Shown here: in pieces, positions 1 through 7,859 of the stretch
Position numbering within the stretch: the stretch's first letter is position 1
How the letters are laid out: each line of letters opens with the position of its first letter
Source: Paenibacillus sp. FSL W8-0426
GTDB lineage: Bacteria > Bacillota > Bacilli > Paenibacillales > Paenibacillaceae
Assembly (NCBI RefSeq): GCF_037969725.1
Contig: NZ_CP150203.1
Coordinates: forward strand, 2,992,001 to 3,056,000
Reading direction: 5' to 3'
DNA: 64,000 nt
Program-made: the position numbers and the translations under genes
Notes under the pieces: model-generated
The model's input: the letters and a program-made list of their open reading frames with translations, nothing else
Database searches by the model: none
Told to the model about the DNA's origin: nothing

Positions 1-2
1 TT

Positions 3-605
3 TTGTATTCGTTGGCTAGGCATTATGTGTTCGATCCGGAAGCCACCGCGTTTCTCAGTCACAAAATGGGGCTGGGGCGCGAGTTGAACCTCCCGGCATG
101 GCTAAAAGTCATGTACATTCACGTCGCCTTTGCCTGTTTGGCGATGGCGGCAGGGCTGATCAATTTTTCTCGCCGCATGCTGGAGAAACAGCGGAAGTTT
201 CACCGGATCAACGGGTACATCTATGTCGTTTCCGTGCTGATGGTCGTGCTGACGTCCGGGTACATGGCGCCGTATTCCACTGGAGGCAGAATCAACAGCA
301 TCGCATTTAATATCATTAATCTGATTTGGCCCATCATGACGGTTACGGCCGTCGTGCAGATCAAAAAGAAACGAATCATAAAGCACCGGAATTGGATGAT
401 CCGCAGTTATGCCTTCTGTTTTACGAACATGCTGATTCACCTGATCACGTTGCTGTTCAATGAAGGCCTCGGCATGGCTTATGCGAGCAGTTATACATAC
501 GGTGTGTATGGCAGCCTCGTTCTGTTATTGATCATTCCGGAAACGATCATCCGGATTCTGGATAAGACCGGCAGCGAAAAAACCATCGGAACCTACGAAT
601 CGTAG
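3..605 (+). CDS. DUF2306-type integral membrane protein, 5' end outside the window
   Basis: The visible 200 residues carry about five hydrophobic segments separated by short basic loops, with the FDPEA and LSHK motifs near the start and HRINGY/HRNW loops that are typical of DUF2306 membrane proteins. Family members usually begin with one more transmembrane helix, so the true start lies left of base 1 and the apparent TTG at base 3 is not a credible start. Function is unknown. The stop codon sits inside a terminator hairpin, so this is the last gene of its transcript. Confidence 0.7.
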   Translation: MYSLARHYVFDPEATAFLSHKMGLGRELNLPAWLKVMYIHVAFACLAMAAGLINFSRRMLEKQRKFHRINGYIYVVSVLMVVLTSGYMAPYSTGGRINSIAFNIINLIWPIMTVTAVVQIKKKRIIKHRNWMIRSYAFCFTNMLIHLITLLFNEGLGMAYASSYTYGVYGSLVLLLIIPETIIRILDKTGSEKTIGTYES

Positions 606-620
606 GCTTCGATGGTTTTT
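577..620 (+). terminator. Rho-independent terminator overlapping the DUF2306 stop
   Basis: Imperfect stem built from aaaaaccatcg / cgatggttttt with an inner cctacgaatcgtagg hairpin, followed by a T run. The stop codon is in the loop side of the stem. It may also serve the AraC gene converging from the right. Confidence 0.75.
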
Positions 621-640
621 GTTGTTGAACTCTAGCTGCA

Positions 641-1534
641 TCACTTGTCATTGCGATATTGCAGCGGTGATGCCCCCGTCCAGCGCTTGAATTGGCGGCT
701 GAAGTGGGACGCGTTTTTGTAGCCCAGCCGCTTGCTGATCATCTGGATCGACATTTGCGTATCTTTGATGAGCGCCTTGGCTTCTTTCAGCTTTAATTGG
801 GATAAATACTCGCGCGGCGAAATGCCATATACATTTTTGAACACCTCATATCCATAACCGGAACTAAGTCCAATGGAGTGCATCACCTTTTCAATGCGCA
901 GTGTTTCGCTAAGCTCGTAGTATTCGGGTTGAAGGCTCTGTTTTTTGAACGCGGATTTGATCCGTTCGGCAATTTCCTTGGCGTAGAGCGATGCGTTTAC
1001 ATTGGCGCCCGATGCTGCTTCATTGGTTCGGTTCGTGATCGAGTGAAGCATGAGCAGCAGCTCCGAAAGCACGATCTGGATTTGCATTTTGGTGTAAAAT
1101 CCAGTCTTGCTGCTGCCGGCATCAATGATGCCGATCCACTTCAGCACAATGTCCTGCAACCCTCGATTTTCCGGGGAACCGTTCTTGTAATGGATTTCGC
1201 AGTGCTGAATCATGTCCCTGACGAATTCGGGATCGTCAATTTTGAAGTGGGCGCAAAAGTATGTCATGCCATTCTCGTCAACACACGAAATTTCGTGGAC
1301 GAAGCCTGGAGGAATGATGAGCACGTCACCGGTCTGCACATGGTACATATCATGATCGAAGGTCGTATATTGACTGCCTGCCAAAACGTAAATGATCTCG
1401 AAAGCGGCATGGGAGTCGGGGGGCACGTGCCATCCGGGATCGACCTGTTGGGAGTGGGCGCCAAAAAAATTGAGGTTCCAGTCGAGCACCGGAAGCCGAT
1501 GGGCCTGCGCCAAAAAATGCTTCGTATTTGACAT
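641..1534 (-). CDS. AraC-family regulator with N-terminal cupin
   Basis: A 297-residue protein. The first ~110 residues form a cupin-like sensor (VPPDSHAAFEIIYVL and GDVLIIPPGFVHE), and the last ~100 residues contain two helix-turn-helix motifs of the AraC family ending in GYKNASHFSRQFKRWTGASP. It is likely a DNA-binding regulator responding to a small ligand, often a sugar. An upstream in-frame start at 1573 exists, but the ATG at 1534 is preceded by AAAGGTGAT at good distance and is preferred. It lies downstream of the DMT exporter on the same strand, separated by a weak hairpin. Confidence 0.85.
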   Translation of the reverse strand: MSNTKHFLAQAHRLPVLDWNLNFFGAHSQQVDPGWHVPPDSHAAFEIIYVLAGSQYTTFDHDMYHVQTGDVLIIPPGFVHEISCVDENGMTYFCAHFKIDDPEFVRDMIQHCEIHYKNGSPENRGLQDIVLKWIGIIDAGSSKTGFYTKMQIQIVLSELLLMLHSITNRTNEAASGANVNASLYAKEIAERIKSAFKKQSLQPEYYELSETLRIEKVMHSIGLSSGYGYEVFKNVYGISPREYLSQLKLKEAKALIKDTQMSIQMISKRLGYKNASHFSRQFKRWTGASPLQYRNDK

Positions 1535-1641
1535 GTCATCACCTTTGATTGGGGTAAATGTTCCTTTTGGCACTCATAACTTGAAAACATTATACCGTTG
1601 ATAATGCACAATGTCAGCAGAGCGCTTACATGCGCATGCAG

Positions 1642-1669
1642 CAAAGCAGCCTCCCAGGAGGCTGCTTTG
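1642..1669 (-). terminator. Possible terminator after the DMT exporter
   Basis: Perfect 13-bp stem caaagcagcctcc/ggaggctgctttg with a 2-base loop. The minus-strand side is followed only by a poor T tract (TTTGCTGC), so termination may be weak. Confidence 0.45.
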
Positions 1670-1706
1670 TGGCCGATGGATGCCGGAATGTTTCCCGCGC
1701 AATCGG

Positions 1707-2591
1707 TTATTTCGTTTTCCTGGTTTCTGTAATGACGAGCAGAGCACCGAACAGGATCAGGACAGCTCCGATCCAGAACATAACACCGATCGTTTCTCCC
1801 AATAGAAGCCACCCGAGCAGCGTTCCGACAAGAGGCTGGAAGAAGAAAAACAGGCCTCCGCCCGAAACGTTCAACAACTGTAATCCCCGATTCCAAAGCA
1901 GGAATCCGCCTGCGGTCGAAACAATCCCCAAGTACAATATGCCGCCCCATATGGTCGGATGGGCCATTTGGGATACATCCAGCTCATGCAATCGTGGAAT
2001 GACAAACGGAGTCAGAATAATAATGGCCACCAGTATGGCGTAGGTAATCACCACGATCTGGGAATAATCCGTCGGAACACGTTTCACCAATACGGACATA
2101 AGCGCCCAAGTCACAGCCGCAGCGAGCAGGAAAATTCCGCCGAGTTGGCTGGAATACTCCAATGCGCCTACCCCGATAATCAGTATGACTCCAACGGTCG
2201 CAAGCAAAATGGACAACCCTTGTCGCAAAGACATGCGTTCTTTCAGGATGAGCCAAGCGAAAATAACCATAAATGCCGGCGTTGATGAGGTGATGATGGC
2301 GCCCATTTGGGCCGATGACAGCATTGTGCCGGCTTCTTGAGCCACAATCGAAATGGCATGTCCAATGACTCCAATGGCCATAATGAGCAGGAAATCACGC
2401 GGACGAATCCGCCAGTTCTGTTTGGTGGCCACGCCGGCAATGATAAGCGCAACGATTGCTACCAAGTACCGCAGCCAAACCAGTTCAAGCGGTGGCACAA
2501 CGGATACGACCACTTTGACCACTACGTACATGCCGCCCCAGATGCTGGCAGCCGAAGCCAAATAAATAGAACCCCATAAGGTTTTGTTCAT
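1707..2591 (-). CDS. EamA/DMT-family exporter
   Basis: A 294-residue protein with about ten hydrophobic helices arranged as two EamA repeats, the usual drug/metabolite transporter size. Recognisable pieces are the first-helix WGGMYVVVKVV, ISIVAQEAGTMLSSAQ and the second-half repeat ending LWNRGLQLLNVSGGG. It probably exports an amino acid or other small metabolite from the cell; the substrate cannot be read from sequence. The start is supported by GGAGGG 10 bases upstream. The 5' leader contains a strong inverted repeat with an alternative pairing partner, which may control expression. Confidence 0.85.
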   Translation of the reverse strand: MNKTLWGSIYLASAASIWGGMYVVVKVVVSVVPPLELVWLRYLVAIVALIIAGVATKQNWRIRPRDFLLIMAIGVIGHAISIVAQEAGTMLSSAQMGAIITSSTPAFMVIFAWLILKERMSLRQGLSILLATVGVILIIGVGALEYSSQLGGIFLLAAAVTWALMSVLVKRVPTDYSQIVVITYAILVAIIILTPFVIPRLHELDVSQMAHPTIWGGILYLGIVSTAGGFLLWNRGLQLLNVSGGGLFFFFQPLVGTLLGWLLLGETIGVMFWIGAVLILFGALLVITETRKTK

Positions 2592-2612
2592 TTCAATTTT
2601 CCCTCCGTATGA

Positions 2613-2666
2613 TTAAGGTCTATGAAGGCCTTAACGGAGAGGAGGATCACCTTCGCTCCATTAAGG
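2613..2666 (-). promoter_or_regulatory. Leader with mutually exclusive stems upstream of the DMT exporter
   Basis: On the minus strand ccttaatggag (2666-2656) can pair with ctccgttaagg (2639-2629), an 11-bp stem with one G-T pair. The 3' end of that arm (2634-2629) can instead pair with ccttaa at 2618-2613, just ahead of the GGAGGG ribosome binding site at about 2601-2606. This could be an RNA switch or a plain DNA operator; it matches no riboswitch class I know. Confidence 0.4.
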
Positions 2667-2824
2667 ACGGAAGGATCCTGCAGGCACGTCATTCTCGAGC
2701 AAAGGAGCTAGAAACATTCGCTTTCACCTCTGGATATAAAATAGTGTGACATCTATAGTAGCAAAGATCACTGCTAATGAACAGCAGCGACGTTAGCATT
2801 GCGCGACAAGATCTCTCTCGTACC

Positions 2825-3697
2825 TTATGCCGTGGGCACACCGAGGTACTCCGTTTCGTAGATTTCCTGCACCCGGTCCAAAACGCTCTGTGCTTGATCT
2901 TCGAATTTTAAGTCGGCAATGCGTCCTTTAAGCAAAAATACGCCGCTCTCACCGCGATGTTGGCCCATCGCGCCGTCATAGAGCAAGCCGGCCCCATGGC
3001 TTGGCGGCGAGAAAAAGAGCTTCATCAGCGGTTTAACCAATAAAGGCAATCCGGAATCTTTATCTTTTCGGAGCGTGTTGTTGCTTCCGGGATCGACGCT
3101 GCGAATGGAAATGCCTTCTTTCGCCAGCTGCGGCGCAATATTCTTGGTCCAAAGGGAAAGAGCCAACTTGGATGCTGCGTATGGACCGAGCAATTTTTTG
3201 AACGTTTGCGGCCGCTCCAGAATGTCGACATGGATCGCCTTCACGTATTTTAAGGCGGAAGACGACGTATTGATCACCGTTTTTAAATCCCCGTTCGCCA
3301 AAAGCGCTTTGAGCTCCATCATGATGATATACGGAACGACGGTCATTAGCTCATAGTGTTTTTCCCGTCCTTGCGGAGAATATGCCAGTTCGGGGAAGGA
3401 GCCGCCTGCATTGTTGAACAGTACATCGATTCGTTCTTCTTTGGTCTTGATCTCGTTCAACGTCGTTCTTAAGCTGCGATAATCGGACAGATCGGCGGTT
3501 TTGTAGATGCGCAGCGATCCGTTTGCGATGGCCTTGTGAAGCCCAGTTTCTTCTTGAGGGATGTTTGAACGGTTTATGGCAATGACTTGCCATTGGTCGG
3601 AAATCAGTTTGCGTGCCAACTCCAATCCAATTCCGGCACTTGCGCCGGTAATCAAGGCAATATGTTGTCGGTCTTTAGCGTTTGTCGTTTGTTTCAT
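2825..3697 (-). CDS. Short-chain dehydrogenase/reductase
   Basis: A 290-residue classical-fold SDR. The Rossmann motif TGASAGIG is at residues ~17-24, NNAG follows at ~95, and the catalytic Ser (INTSSSA) and Tyr-x3-Lys (YAASK) are present. It should be a cytosolic NAD(P)-dependent oxidoreductase of unknown substrate, resembling the retinol-dehydrogenase-like SDRs by the long C-terminal part. AGGAGG precedes the ATG. It is divergent from a MerR gene, and its promoter (TTGACT, 19-bp spacer, TACAAT) carries the same operator half-sites as the MerR promoter, so it is probably the MerR target. Confidence 0.85.
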   Translation of the reverse strand: MKQTTNAKDRQHIALITGASAGIGLELARKLISDQWQVIAINRSNIPQEETGLHKAIANGSLRIYKTADLSDYRSLRTTLNEIKTKEERIDVLFNNAGGSFPELAYSPQGREKHYELMTVVPYIIMMELKALLANGDLKTVINTSSSALKYVKAIHVDILERPQTFKKLLGPYAASKLALSLWTKNIAPQLAKEGISIRSVDPGSNNTLRKDKDSGLPLLVKPLMKLFFSPPSHGAGLLYDGAMGQHRGESGVFLLKGRIADLKFEDQAQSVLDRVQEIYETEYLGVPTA

Positions 3698-3744
3698 GTA
3701 TGTTTCCTCCTAGTGTAGGGATTGCTCCCTCTGATAGCGCCGAT

Positions 3745-3773
3745 TGTATAAGTTGGTGTCGACTCCAAGTCAA
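3745..3773 (-). promoter_or_regulatory. SDR promoter with 19-bp MerR-type spacer and operator
   Basis: Minus strand: -35 TTGACT (3773-3768), -10 TACAAT (3750-3745), spacer 19 bp. The spacer holds an imperfect dyad ttggagtcgacaccaa. The overlong spacer and central dyad are the hallmark of MerR-activated promoters. Confidence 0.7.
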
Positions 3774-3809
3774 GCGTGTGGCAAATTATTTTTTAAAAGG
3801 GTTCAAAAC

Positions 3810-3840
3810 TTGACTTGGAGTCAGCTCCAAGATATATAAT
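3810..3840 (+). promoter_or_regulatory. merR-type promoter with 19-bp spacer and operator
   Basis: -35 TTGACT (3810-3815), -10 TATAAT (3835-3840), 19-bp spacer. A perfect dyad cttggag-tcag-ctccaag lies at 3814-3831. The half-site cttggag is shared with the divergent SDR promoter, which implies autoregulation and joint control. Confidence 0.75.
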
Positions 3841-3870
3841 GCACTCAGGCAAGGATTGGGAGGTAACGGA

Positions 3871-4362
3871 ATGATAACGAGAGAGACCTATACGATCAAA
3901 CAAACGGCGGAGCTAACGGGTATCACGCAAGACACGATCCGATATTATGAAAAAATCGGGCTGCTGCCCCGCGCGGAACGCAAAGAAAACGGGCACCGCG
4001 AATACCGGCAGGAGGCCATAAGCACCATCCAGCTTATTTCCTGCCTCAAAAAAACAGGCATGCCGCTCGAAGAAATGAAGCCGTTTTTGACGGTGAACGC
4101 CGACGCCGATCCGGCGGACTATCCTGAACTCGTGGAGCGGCTGGTCCAGCACAGGGAAAATATCGTCAGCCAAATGGCGGCGCTGCAGCAGGTCGTCGAT
4201 TTTATCGACATGAAGCTTGACCAGGGAAAGATGCGGAAGGACTGCACCGCGGTTCAAGGGGATGGCTTTACCGGGGAGTCGGGGGGAGAGAGCGCCGGAC
4301 CCAAGGTCTCGACCGCGGAGATGCGTTATTTTACGGGAACGGCCGGGATACCCAAGGTTTAA
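3871..4362 (+). CDS. MerR-family transcriptional regulator
   Basis: A 163-residue protein with the N-terminal winged helix YTIKQTAELTGITQDTIRYY (residues ~4-23) and the second DNA-binding part ENGHREY. A dimerisation helix follows at ~80-120, and then a short C-terminal tail with a single cysteine (KDCTAV). The TTG at 3856 is in frame, but GGGAGG at 3858-3863 lies inside that extension and fixes the ATG at 3871. It is divergently transcribed from the SDR and probably twists both 19-bp-spacer promoters in response to an unknown, perhaps aldehyde or drug-like, inducer. Confidence 0.88.
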   Translation: MITRETYTIKQTAELTGITQDTIRYYEKIGLLPRAERKENGHREYRQEAISTIQLISCLKKTGMPLEEMKPFLTVNADADPADYPELVERLVQHRENIVSQMAALQQVVDFIDMKLDQGKMRKDCTAVQGDGFTGESGGESAGPKVSTAEMRYFTGTAGIPKV

Positions 4363-4435
4363 GCGGATGATATGATGTTTTGGATACGAGATAATTTTGC
4401 TGCAAAAAACATTCAATATCCGGGGAGGTTTTTCC

Positions 4436-5485
4436 GTGGACGAGCTCTACCAAAAAACAAGAAAGTTTAACGTTTCCGACTATCGTTCTCTGTTGCATCG
4501 ACTGGTGGATGAGGCGCAGCAGCATATGGAACAAGGCAGTACGGAACATAAAGTATTCGGTGAGAAACTATATCGATGCATCGAAGCACAAGTGAATGCG
4601 ATTGAACAAGAACGACTTCAAGCCGAACAGCTGCAAACGACGGTTCACATCATTTTCAGCCTCTCGGATGCCGGTTCTTTGAAAGTGACGCTGAGCAAGC
4701 TGGGAAAACGGCAGGAATGTCGTGTGCTCGCATTCAATGACATGTTTTCCGTGGGCCCCATCAAGGATTTGCATACCCTAAGAGGGCAGCAGGCTCGGCA
4801 AGCCTGGATCACGAAGAATGATCCGGAGCATCTTTTCTCGGTCCGACATAATGCCGCTAACGAAATCGGGGCGATGATGAATACGTTGCGAAGCATCCCT
4901 GAAAGCAAAAAGGTGGTCATTTGGTGCGCGGATAACGCCCATGATCAGACCGGACTCCGTTTTGCATTGTATGTGCTTAGGGAGCGCAAAAACGTAATCC
5001 ATATCGCGAATGTGACACATGCTTGCAAGGAAATGGGAACGAATTGGGGTGAGGAAGCAGTTCCCTATGCGGCGGCACATATCGAACGTGATACATATGT
5101 TGAAATGGTGAAAAACTATGGGGAGGGGTACGCTCTGAACCGTGCCGAAAGGATCGCATTGGAAGCGGAGTGGGAAGAATTGGCCGGTCAGGATCATATC
5201 CTGCGTTTATGGAAAAATGGGTCGATCATAGGTTGCGAGGAAGAAGACCTTGATGATGTTATTGTATCTTCCATGCTTGAACTGCAGCGCCACCAGGAAA
5301 ATTCGGGCGCATTTGTTGAGGCTGCTGATCTGGTCATTCATGTTTTGAATTCGATCCGGCAAAGGGTAACCCTTACGTTCATAACCCATCGAATTTGGAA
5401 ATTAGTCAGCGAGGGCGTGTTTGTTTTCCGGGGAATACCAGGACAGCTGCATCAATTTTCATTACGTTTAATGGGAGAGAAGTGA
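4436..5485 (+). CDS. DUF1835/DUF3658-type protein
   Basis: A 349-residue cytosolic protein. Residues ~55-175 hold the DUF1835 pattern (VHIIFSLSDAGSLK, FNDMFSVGPI, WCADNAHDQTGLRF). The C-terminal ~110 residues match the DUF3658-like region that commonly follows it. Function is unknown. GTG at 4436 is chosen because GGGGAGG sits 7 bases upstream; the in-frame TTG at 4397 has no such site. It lies between the MerR gene and the thioredoxin promoter with no obvious link to either. Confidence 0.75.
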   Translation: MDELYQKTRKFNVSDYRSLLHRLVDEAQQHMEQGSTEHKVFGEKLYRCIEAQVNAIEQERLQAEQLQTTVHIIFSLSDAGSLKVTLSKLGKRQECRVLAFNDMFSVGPIKDLHTLRGQQARQAWITKNDPEHLFSVRHNAANEIGAMMNTLRSIPESKKVVIWCADNAHDQTGLRFALYVLRERKNVIHIANVTHACKEMGTNWGEEAVPYAAAHIERDTYVEMVKNYGEGYALNRAERIALEAEWEELAGQDHILRLWKNGSIIGCEEEDLDDVIVSSMLELQRHQENSGAFVEAADLVIHVLNSIRQRVTLTFITHRIWKLVSEGVFVFRGIPGQLHQFSLRLMGEK

Positions 5486-5521
5486 GGAGGGGACACAATA
5501 GACACAATATAAGAGGAGGTG

Positions 5522-5569
5522 TTGACAGAAGTTGCTCTTAATTCTATAATTCAATTAATTAATTGAATA
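5522..5569 (+). promoter_or_regulatory. Thioredoxin promoter with 20-bp palindromic operator
   Basis: -35 TTGACA (5522-5527) and -10 TATAAT (5545-5550) with the ideal 17-bp spacer. A perfect palindrome attcaattaattaattgaat covers 5549-5568, overlapping the -10 and the start site as a repressor site would. A near-identical site lies at 7221-7244. Confidence 0.8.
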
Positions 5570-5597
5570 TATAATGATGATCAAGGGGGATTTATTT

Positions 5598-5915
5598 ATG
5601 GGAGCAACAGCGCTGAATAAAGATACGTTTGAACCAACGATCCAGAGCGGGGTAACCCTGGTCGATTTTTGGGCACCTTGGTGCGGACCATGCCAGGTTC
5701 AACTGCCGATCGTGCATGAGCTGGCTGACGAATTGGCCGAGCAAGCGACGATGGCTACGGTGAACATTGACGAGGAATTGGATCTGGCCTCCAAATACGG
5801 CGTTCGAAGCATTCCCACCTTGCTGTTGTTCAAGGATGGCAAGCTGATGAAAACGATGGTAGGCATTACTTCCAAACAGGTGCTCAAAGACCGAATTAAA
5901 GAATTGGGAGCATAA
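5598..5915 (+). CDS. Thioredoxin
   Basis: A 105-residue thioredoxin with the active site WCGPC at residues 28-32 and the cis-proline stretch SIPTLLLF. It reduces protein disulfides in the cytosol, fed by thioredoxin reductase. The ATG at 5598 follows AAGGGGGA; an upstream in-frame ATG at 5574 would overlap the promoter region and is rejected. It is followed 6 bp later by a second thioredoxin-like gene. The palindromic operator and the neighbouring ArsR-rhodanese gene suggest this is a stress-induced thioredoxin, for example under sulfide or persulfide load, rather than the housekeeping copy. Confidence 0.88.
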   Translation: MGATALNKDTFEPTIQSGVTLVDFWAPWCGPCQVQLPIVHELADELAEQATMATVNIDEELDLASKYGVRSIPTLLLFKDGKLMKTMVGITSKQVLKDRIKELGA

Positions 5916-5921
5916 TTCAGT

Positions 5922-6251
5922 ATGGGCCATGTTCTGGAACTGGGCTCCATTGGTGAAGTGCATGAATTCGTTCAAAACCACCGTTTGAGCATATTATATG
6001 TGACCCAGGAAGATTGCTCGGTGTGCCATGCCATTTACCCGAAACTGTTGAAATTGACCGATGAATTTCCCGAAGCCAAGCTGGGGCGGGTCGATGCTGG
6101 CAAAGTAAAGGAGGTTGCGGGGGAATTTTTGATTTTCTCGGCGCCTGCCATATCGGTATTTCTTGATGGGAAAGAGTATATTCGTGAAGGACGTTTTGTT
6201 CAATTCGATGGTTTGGCAAGCCGGCTGGAGCTGCTATCCCGCACCGAATAA
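5922..6251 (+). CDS. Thioredoxin-like protein with CxxC
   Basis: A 109-residue protein with a thioredoxin fold pattern: a beta strand SILYVT, then the redox pair DCSVC at residues ~31-35, and a cis-proline region SAPAISVFLDGKEY. The tryptophan of WCxxC is absent (D in its place), so its redox potential or partner probably differs from a standard thioredoxin. It starts 6 bp after the upstream thioredoxin stop and shares its promoter and its terminator, so the two are an operon. Confidence 0.82.
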   Translation: MGHVLELGSIGEVHEFVQNHRLSILYVTQEDCSVCHAIYPKLLKLTDEFPEAKLGRVDAGKVKEVAGEFLIFSAPAISVFLDGKEYIREGRFVQFDGLASRLELLSRTE

Positions 6252-6274
6252 CACGCTTTAGCCGGATGATACAC

Positions 6275-6319
6275 AAAAAGACTTCAAGCTATTCACTGGG
6301 ATAGTCTTGAAGTCTTTTT
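6275..6319 (+). terminator. Bidirectional terminator between thioredoxin operon and ArsR-rhodanese gene
   Basis: Stem aagacttcaag (6278-6288) / cttgaagtctt (6306-6316), extended by ctat/atag, flanked by A run on the left and T run on the right. It serves two convergent genes. Confidence 0.85.
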
Positions 6320-6399
6320 ATGCTGCGATCGATGAAATTCCCCGGTTTGTTCGTCTGCGCCGCTTGGTTGTAATCCGTTCCCGGGTTAACGTTTCATTT

Positions 6400-7068
6400 T
6401 CAATGTACTTCAAAATGCTCCTGCCATTCATTGAATCCTTCTTCCATACGAAAAGCTCTGAAGCCTTCGGATTGCAATTTTTGCGCCGCTAACGCAGAAT
6501 ACACGCACAAAGGTCCGCGGCAATAGGCAACGATCTCCGTATGTTTGGGCAATTCGCTCATCAGAACGTCCAAATTCTCCATAGGCATGGAGATGGCCCC
6601 TTGAATATGTCCCATGTCGTACTCTTCTTGAGGACGCAGGTCAACCAGTACAATGTCCTCGGAACGCAGTTTCTCCATGACTTCGTCCATCGTCAGCGTG
6701 CGAATGTCGTCGAGATTGTTCAGGAAATCCTCTTTCATCTTTCCGATATCAGGCAGCTGTTTTTCGCTGATTTTCCATAATGAACCGAGAAAATCGATAA
6801 TTTCGGGATCGGCCAAAGAATAAATGGCGTAGGTTCCTTTTTTCGTGAACTTAACCAGCTTGGCATCAAGCAATATCTGAAGGTGACGGGAAACGTTCGC
6901 CATGTTCATGTCCGTGCAGCCAGCCAATTTTTCGACGGTTTTGGGTCCTTGGGACAATACGTTTAACATCTCCAGCCGCTTGTCGCTGGATAAAGCTTTT
7001 CCGATTCTGGCCAATTGTTTATAGAGGTCTTCTTTGAAAAGTCGCGCGCATTTCAGCATGTCTTCCAT
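6400..7068 (-). CDS. ArsR-family repressor fused to a rhodanese domain
   Basis: A 222-residue fusion. Residues ~12-100 are an ArsR winged helix (KALSSDKRLEMLNVL, CTDMNMANVSRHLQILLDA). Residues ~125-222 are a rhodanese domain with catalytic Cys183 in YCRGPLC and a second Cys188. Further cysteines are at 7 and 51. ArsR-rhodanese proteins are thought to sense reactive sulfur by persulfide formation; that role here is inferred. It is flanked on both sides by thioredoxin-like genes whose promoters carry the same palindrome, making it the obvious candidate repressor. Its own start has only a weak GAGG. Upstream (7125-7138) lies a different dyad, atcaat-cc-attgat. Confidence 0.88.
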   Translation of the reverse strand: MEDMLKCARLFKEDLYKQLARIGKALSSDKRLEMLNVLSQGPKTVEKLAGCTDMNMANVSRHLQILLDAKLVKFTKKGTYAIYSLADPEIIDFLGSLWKISEKQLPDIGKMKEDFLNNLDDIRTLTMDEVMEKLRSEDIVLVDLRPQEEYDMGHIQGAISMPMENLDVLMSELPKHTEIVAYCRGPLCVYSALAAQKLQSEGFRAFRMEEGFNEWQEHFEVH

Positions 7069-7195
7069 ATGATCAGCCTCGATTCTTATCGTATCGTGAA
7101 CTATGGGGGATGTCCCATAAGTTGATCAATCCATTGATTATTAGAATTTTAAACATGAAACGGAAGAGAGTCAAGCAAAGCGGGGGAGATGCGGA

Positions 7196-7244
7196 TTGAC
7201 AAATGGTCATTCACATGGTAATATTCAATTATATAATTGAATAT
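7196..7244 (+). promoter_or_regulatory. Second thioredoxin promoter with 24-bp palindromic operator
   Basis: -35 TTGACA (7196-7201), 17-bp spacer, -10 TAATAT (7219-7224). The perfect palindrome atattcaattat/ataattgaatat covers 7221-7244. It shares the half-site attcaatta with the operator at 5549-5568, in the same place relative to the promoter. Confidence 0.8.
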
Positions 7245-7284
7245 TTGATAGATGACGATCATACGAAAACAGGGAGGTATTCCT

Positions 7285-7626
7285 ATGAAAAAAATAAGTT
7301 CGAAATCCGAATTCGATACAGCGATCCAGTCGTCCAAACTTACGGTTGCGGTTTTTAAAGCAGACTGGTGCAGTGATTGCAAATTTATCGATCCGTTTAT
7401 GCCGGAAGTGGAGCAAAAATTCGCCGATGCGCTGAATTTGATCGAGGTGGATGTGGATCAGGTTGGTTCGGTGAGCGAAGAGCAGCGCATTATGGGCATT
7501 CCCAGCTTTGTTGCCTATGCAGACGGTGTCGAGTTGAACCGGTTCGTCAACAAGTTGCGCAAATCGCGGGAGGAAATCGAGACGTTTTTGCAAAGTGCGG
7601 TGGAGGCAGGGCAAGCTCGTTCCTGA
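7285..7626 (+). CDS. Thioredoxin-family protein (WCSDC)
   Basis: A 113-residue protein with active site WCSDC at residues 28-32 and the cis-proline motif GIPSFVAYADG, the usual thioredoxin length. Such WCxDC proteins resemble the YtpP/TrxA-like low-abundance thioredoxins of Bacillus. The ATG at 7285 follows GGGAGG with 8 bases between; the earlier ATG at 7252 lacks a site. It is transcribed divergently from the ArsR-rhodanese gene and its promoter holds the second copy of the shared palindrome, so it should be in the same regulon. Confidence 0.87.
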   Translation: MKKISSKSEFDTAIQSSKLTVAVFKADWCSDCKFIDPFMPEVEQKFADALNLIEVDVDQVGSVSEEQRIMGIPSFVAYADGVELNRFVNKLRKSREEIETFLQSAVEAGQARS

Positions 7627-7679
7627 GACAAAGGGGACGGCTCGGCTCGCGGCCTAATTTAATATATCTTGACATGCTT

Positions 7680-7716
7680 AAACGACCGTTTCTTCGATGA
7701 AGGAAACGGTCGTTTC
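7680..7716 (+). terminator. Terminator after the WCSDC thioredoxin gene
   Basis: 13-bp stem aaacgaccgtttc / gaaacggtcgttt with a loop of about 10 bases; short T tract TTTCTAT. No other gene lies between it and the thioredoxin stop. Confidence 0.7.
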
Positions 7717-7859
7717 TATATGATGCATTCCATGTAATCCACAAAAAACATCCACACGTTAACGGAGAGATAGAGCCAATCTGGGGATAACGGCGATCGG
7801 AAGATGGTACTGCGCTCGCAGTGCCCTGATGGGATTTATTATTACGGTTTATATATGTA

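Noticed and set aside
2592..2824. T-box, SAM or guanidine riboswitch upstream of the DMT exporter
   Set aside because: None of the conserved sequence blocks of those classes was found; only the competing stems are real.
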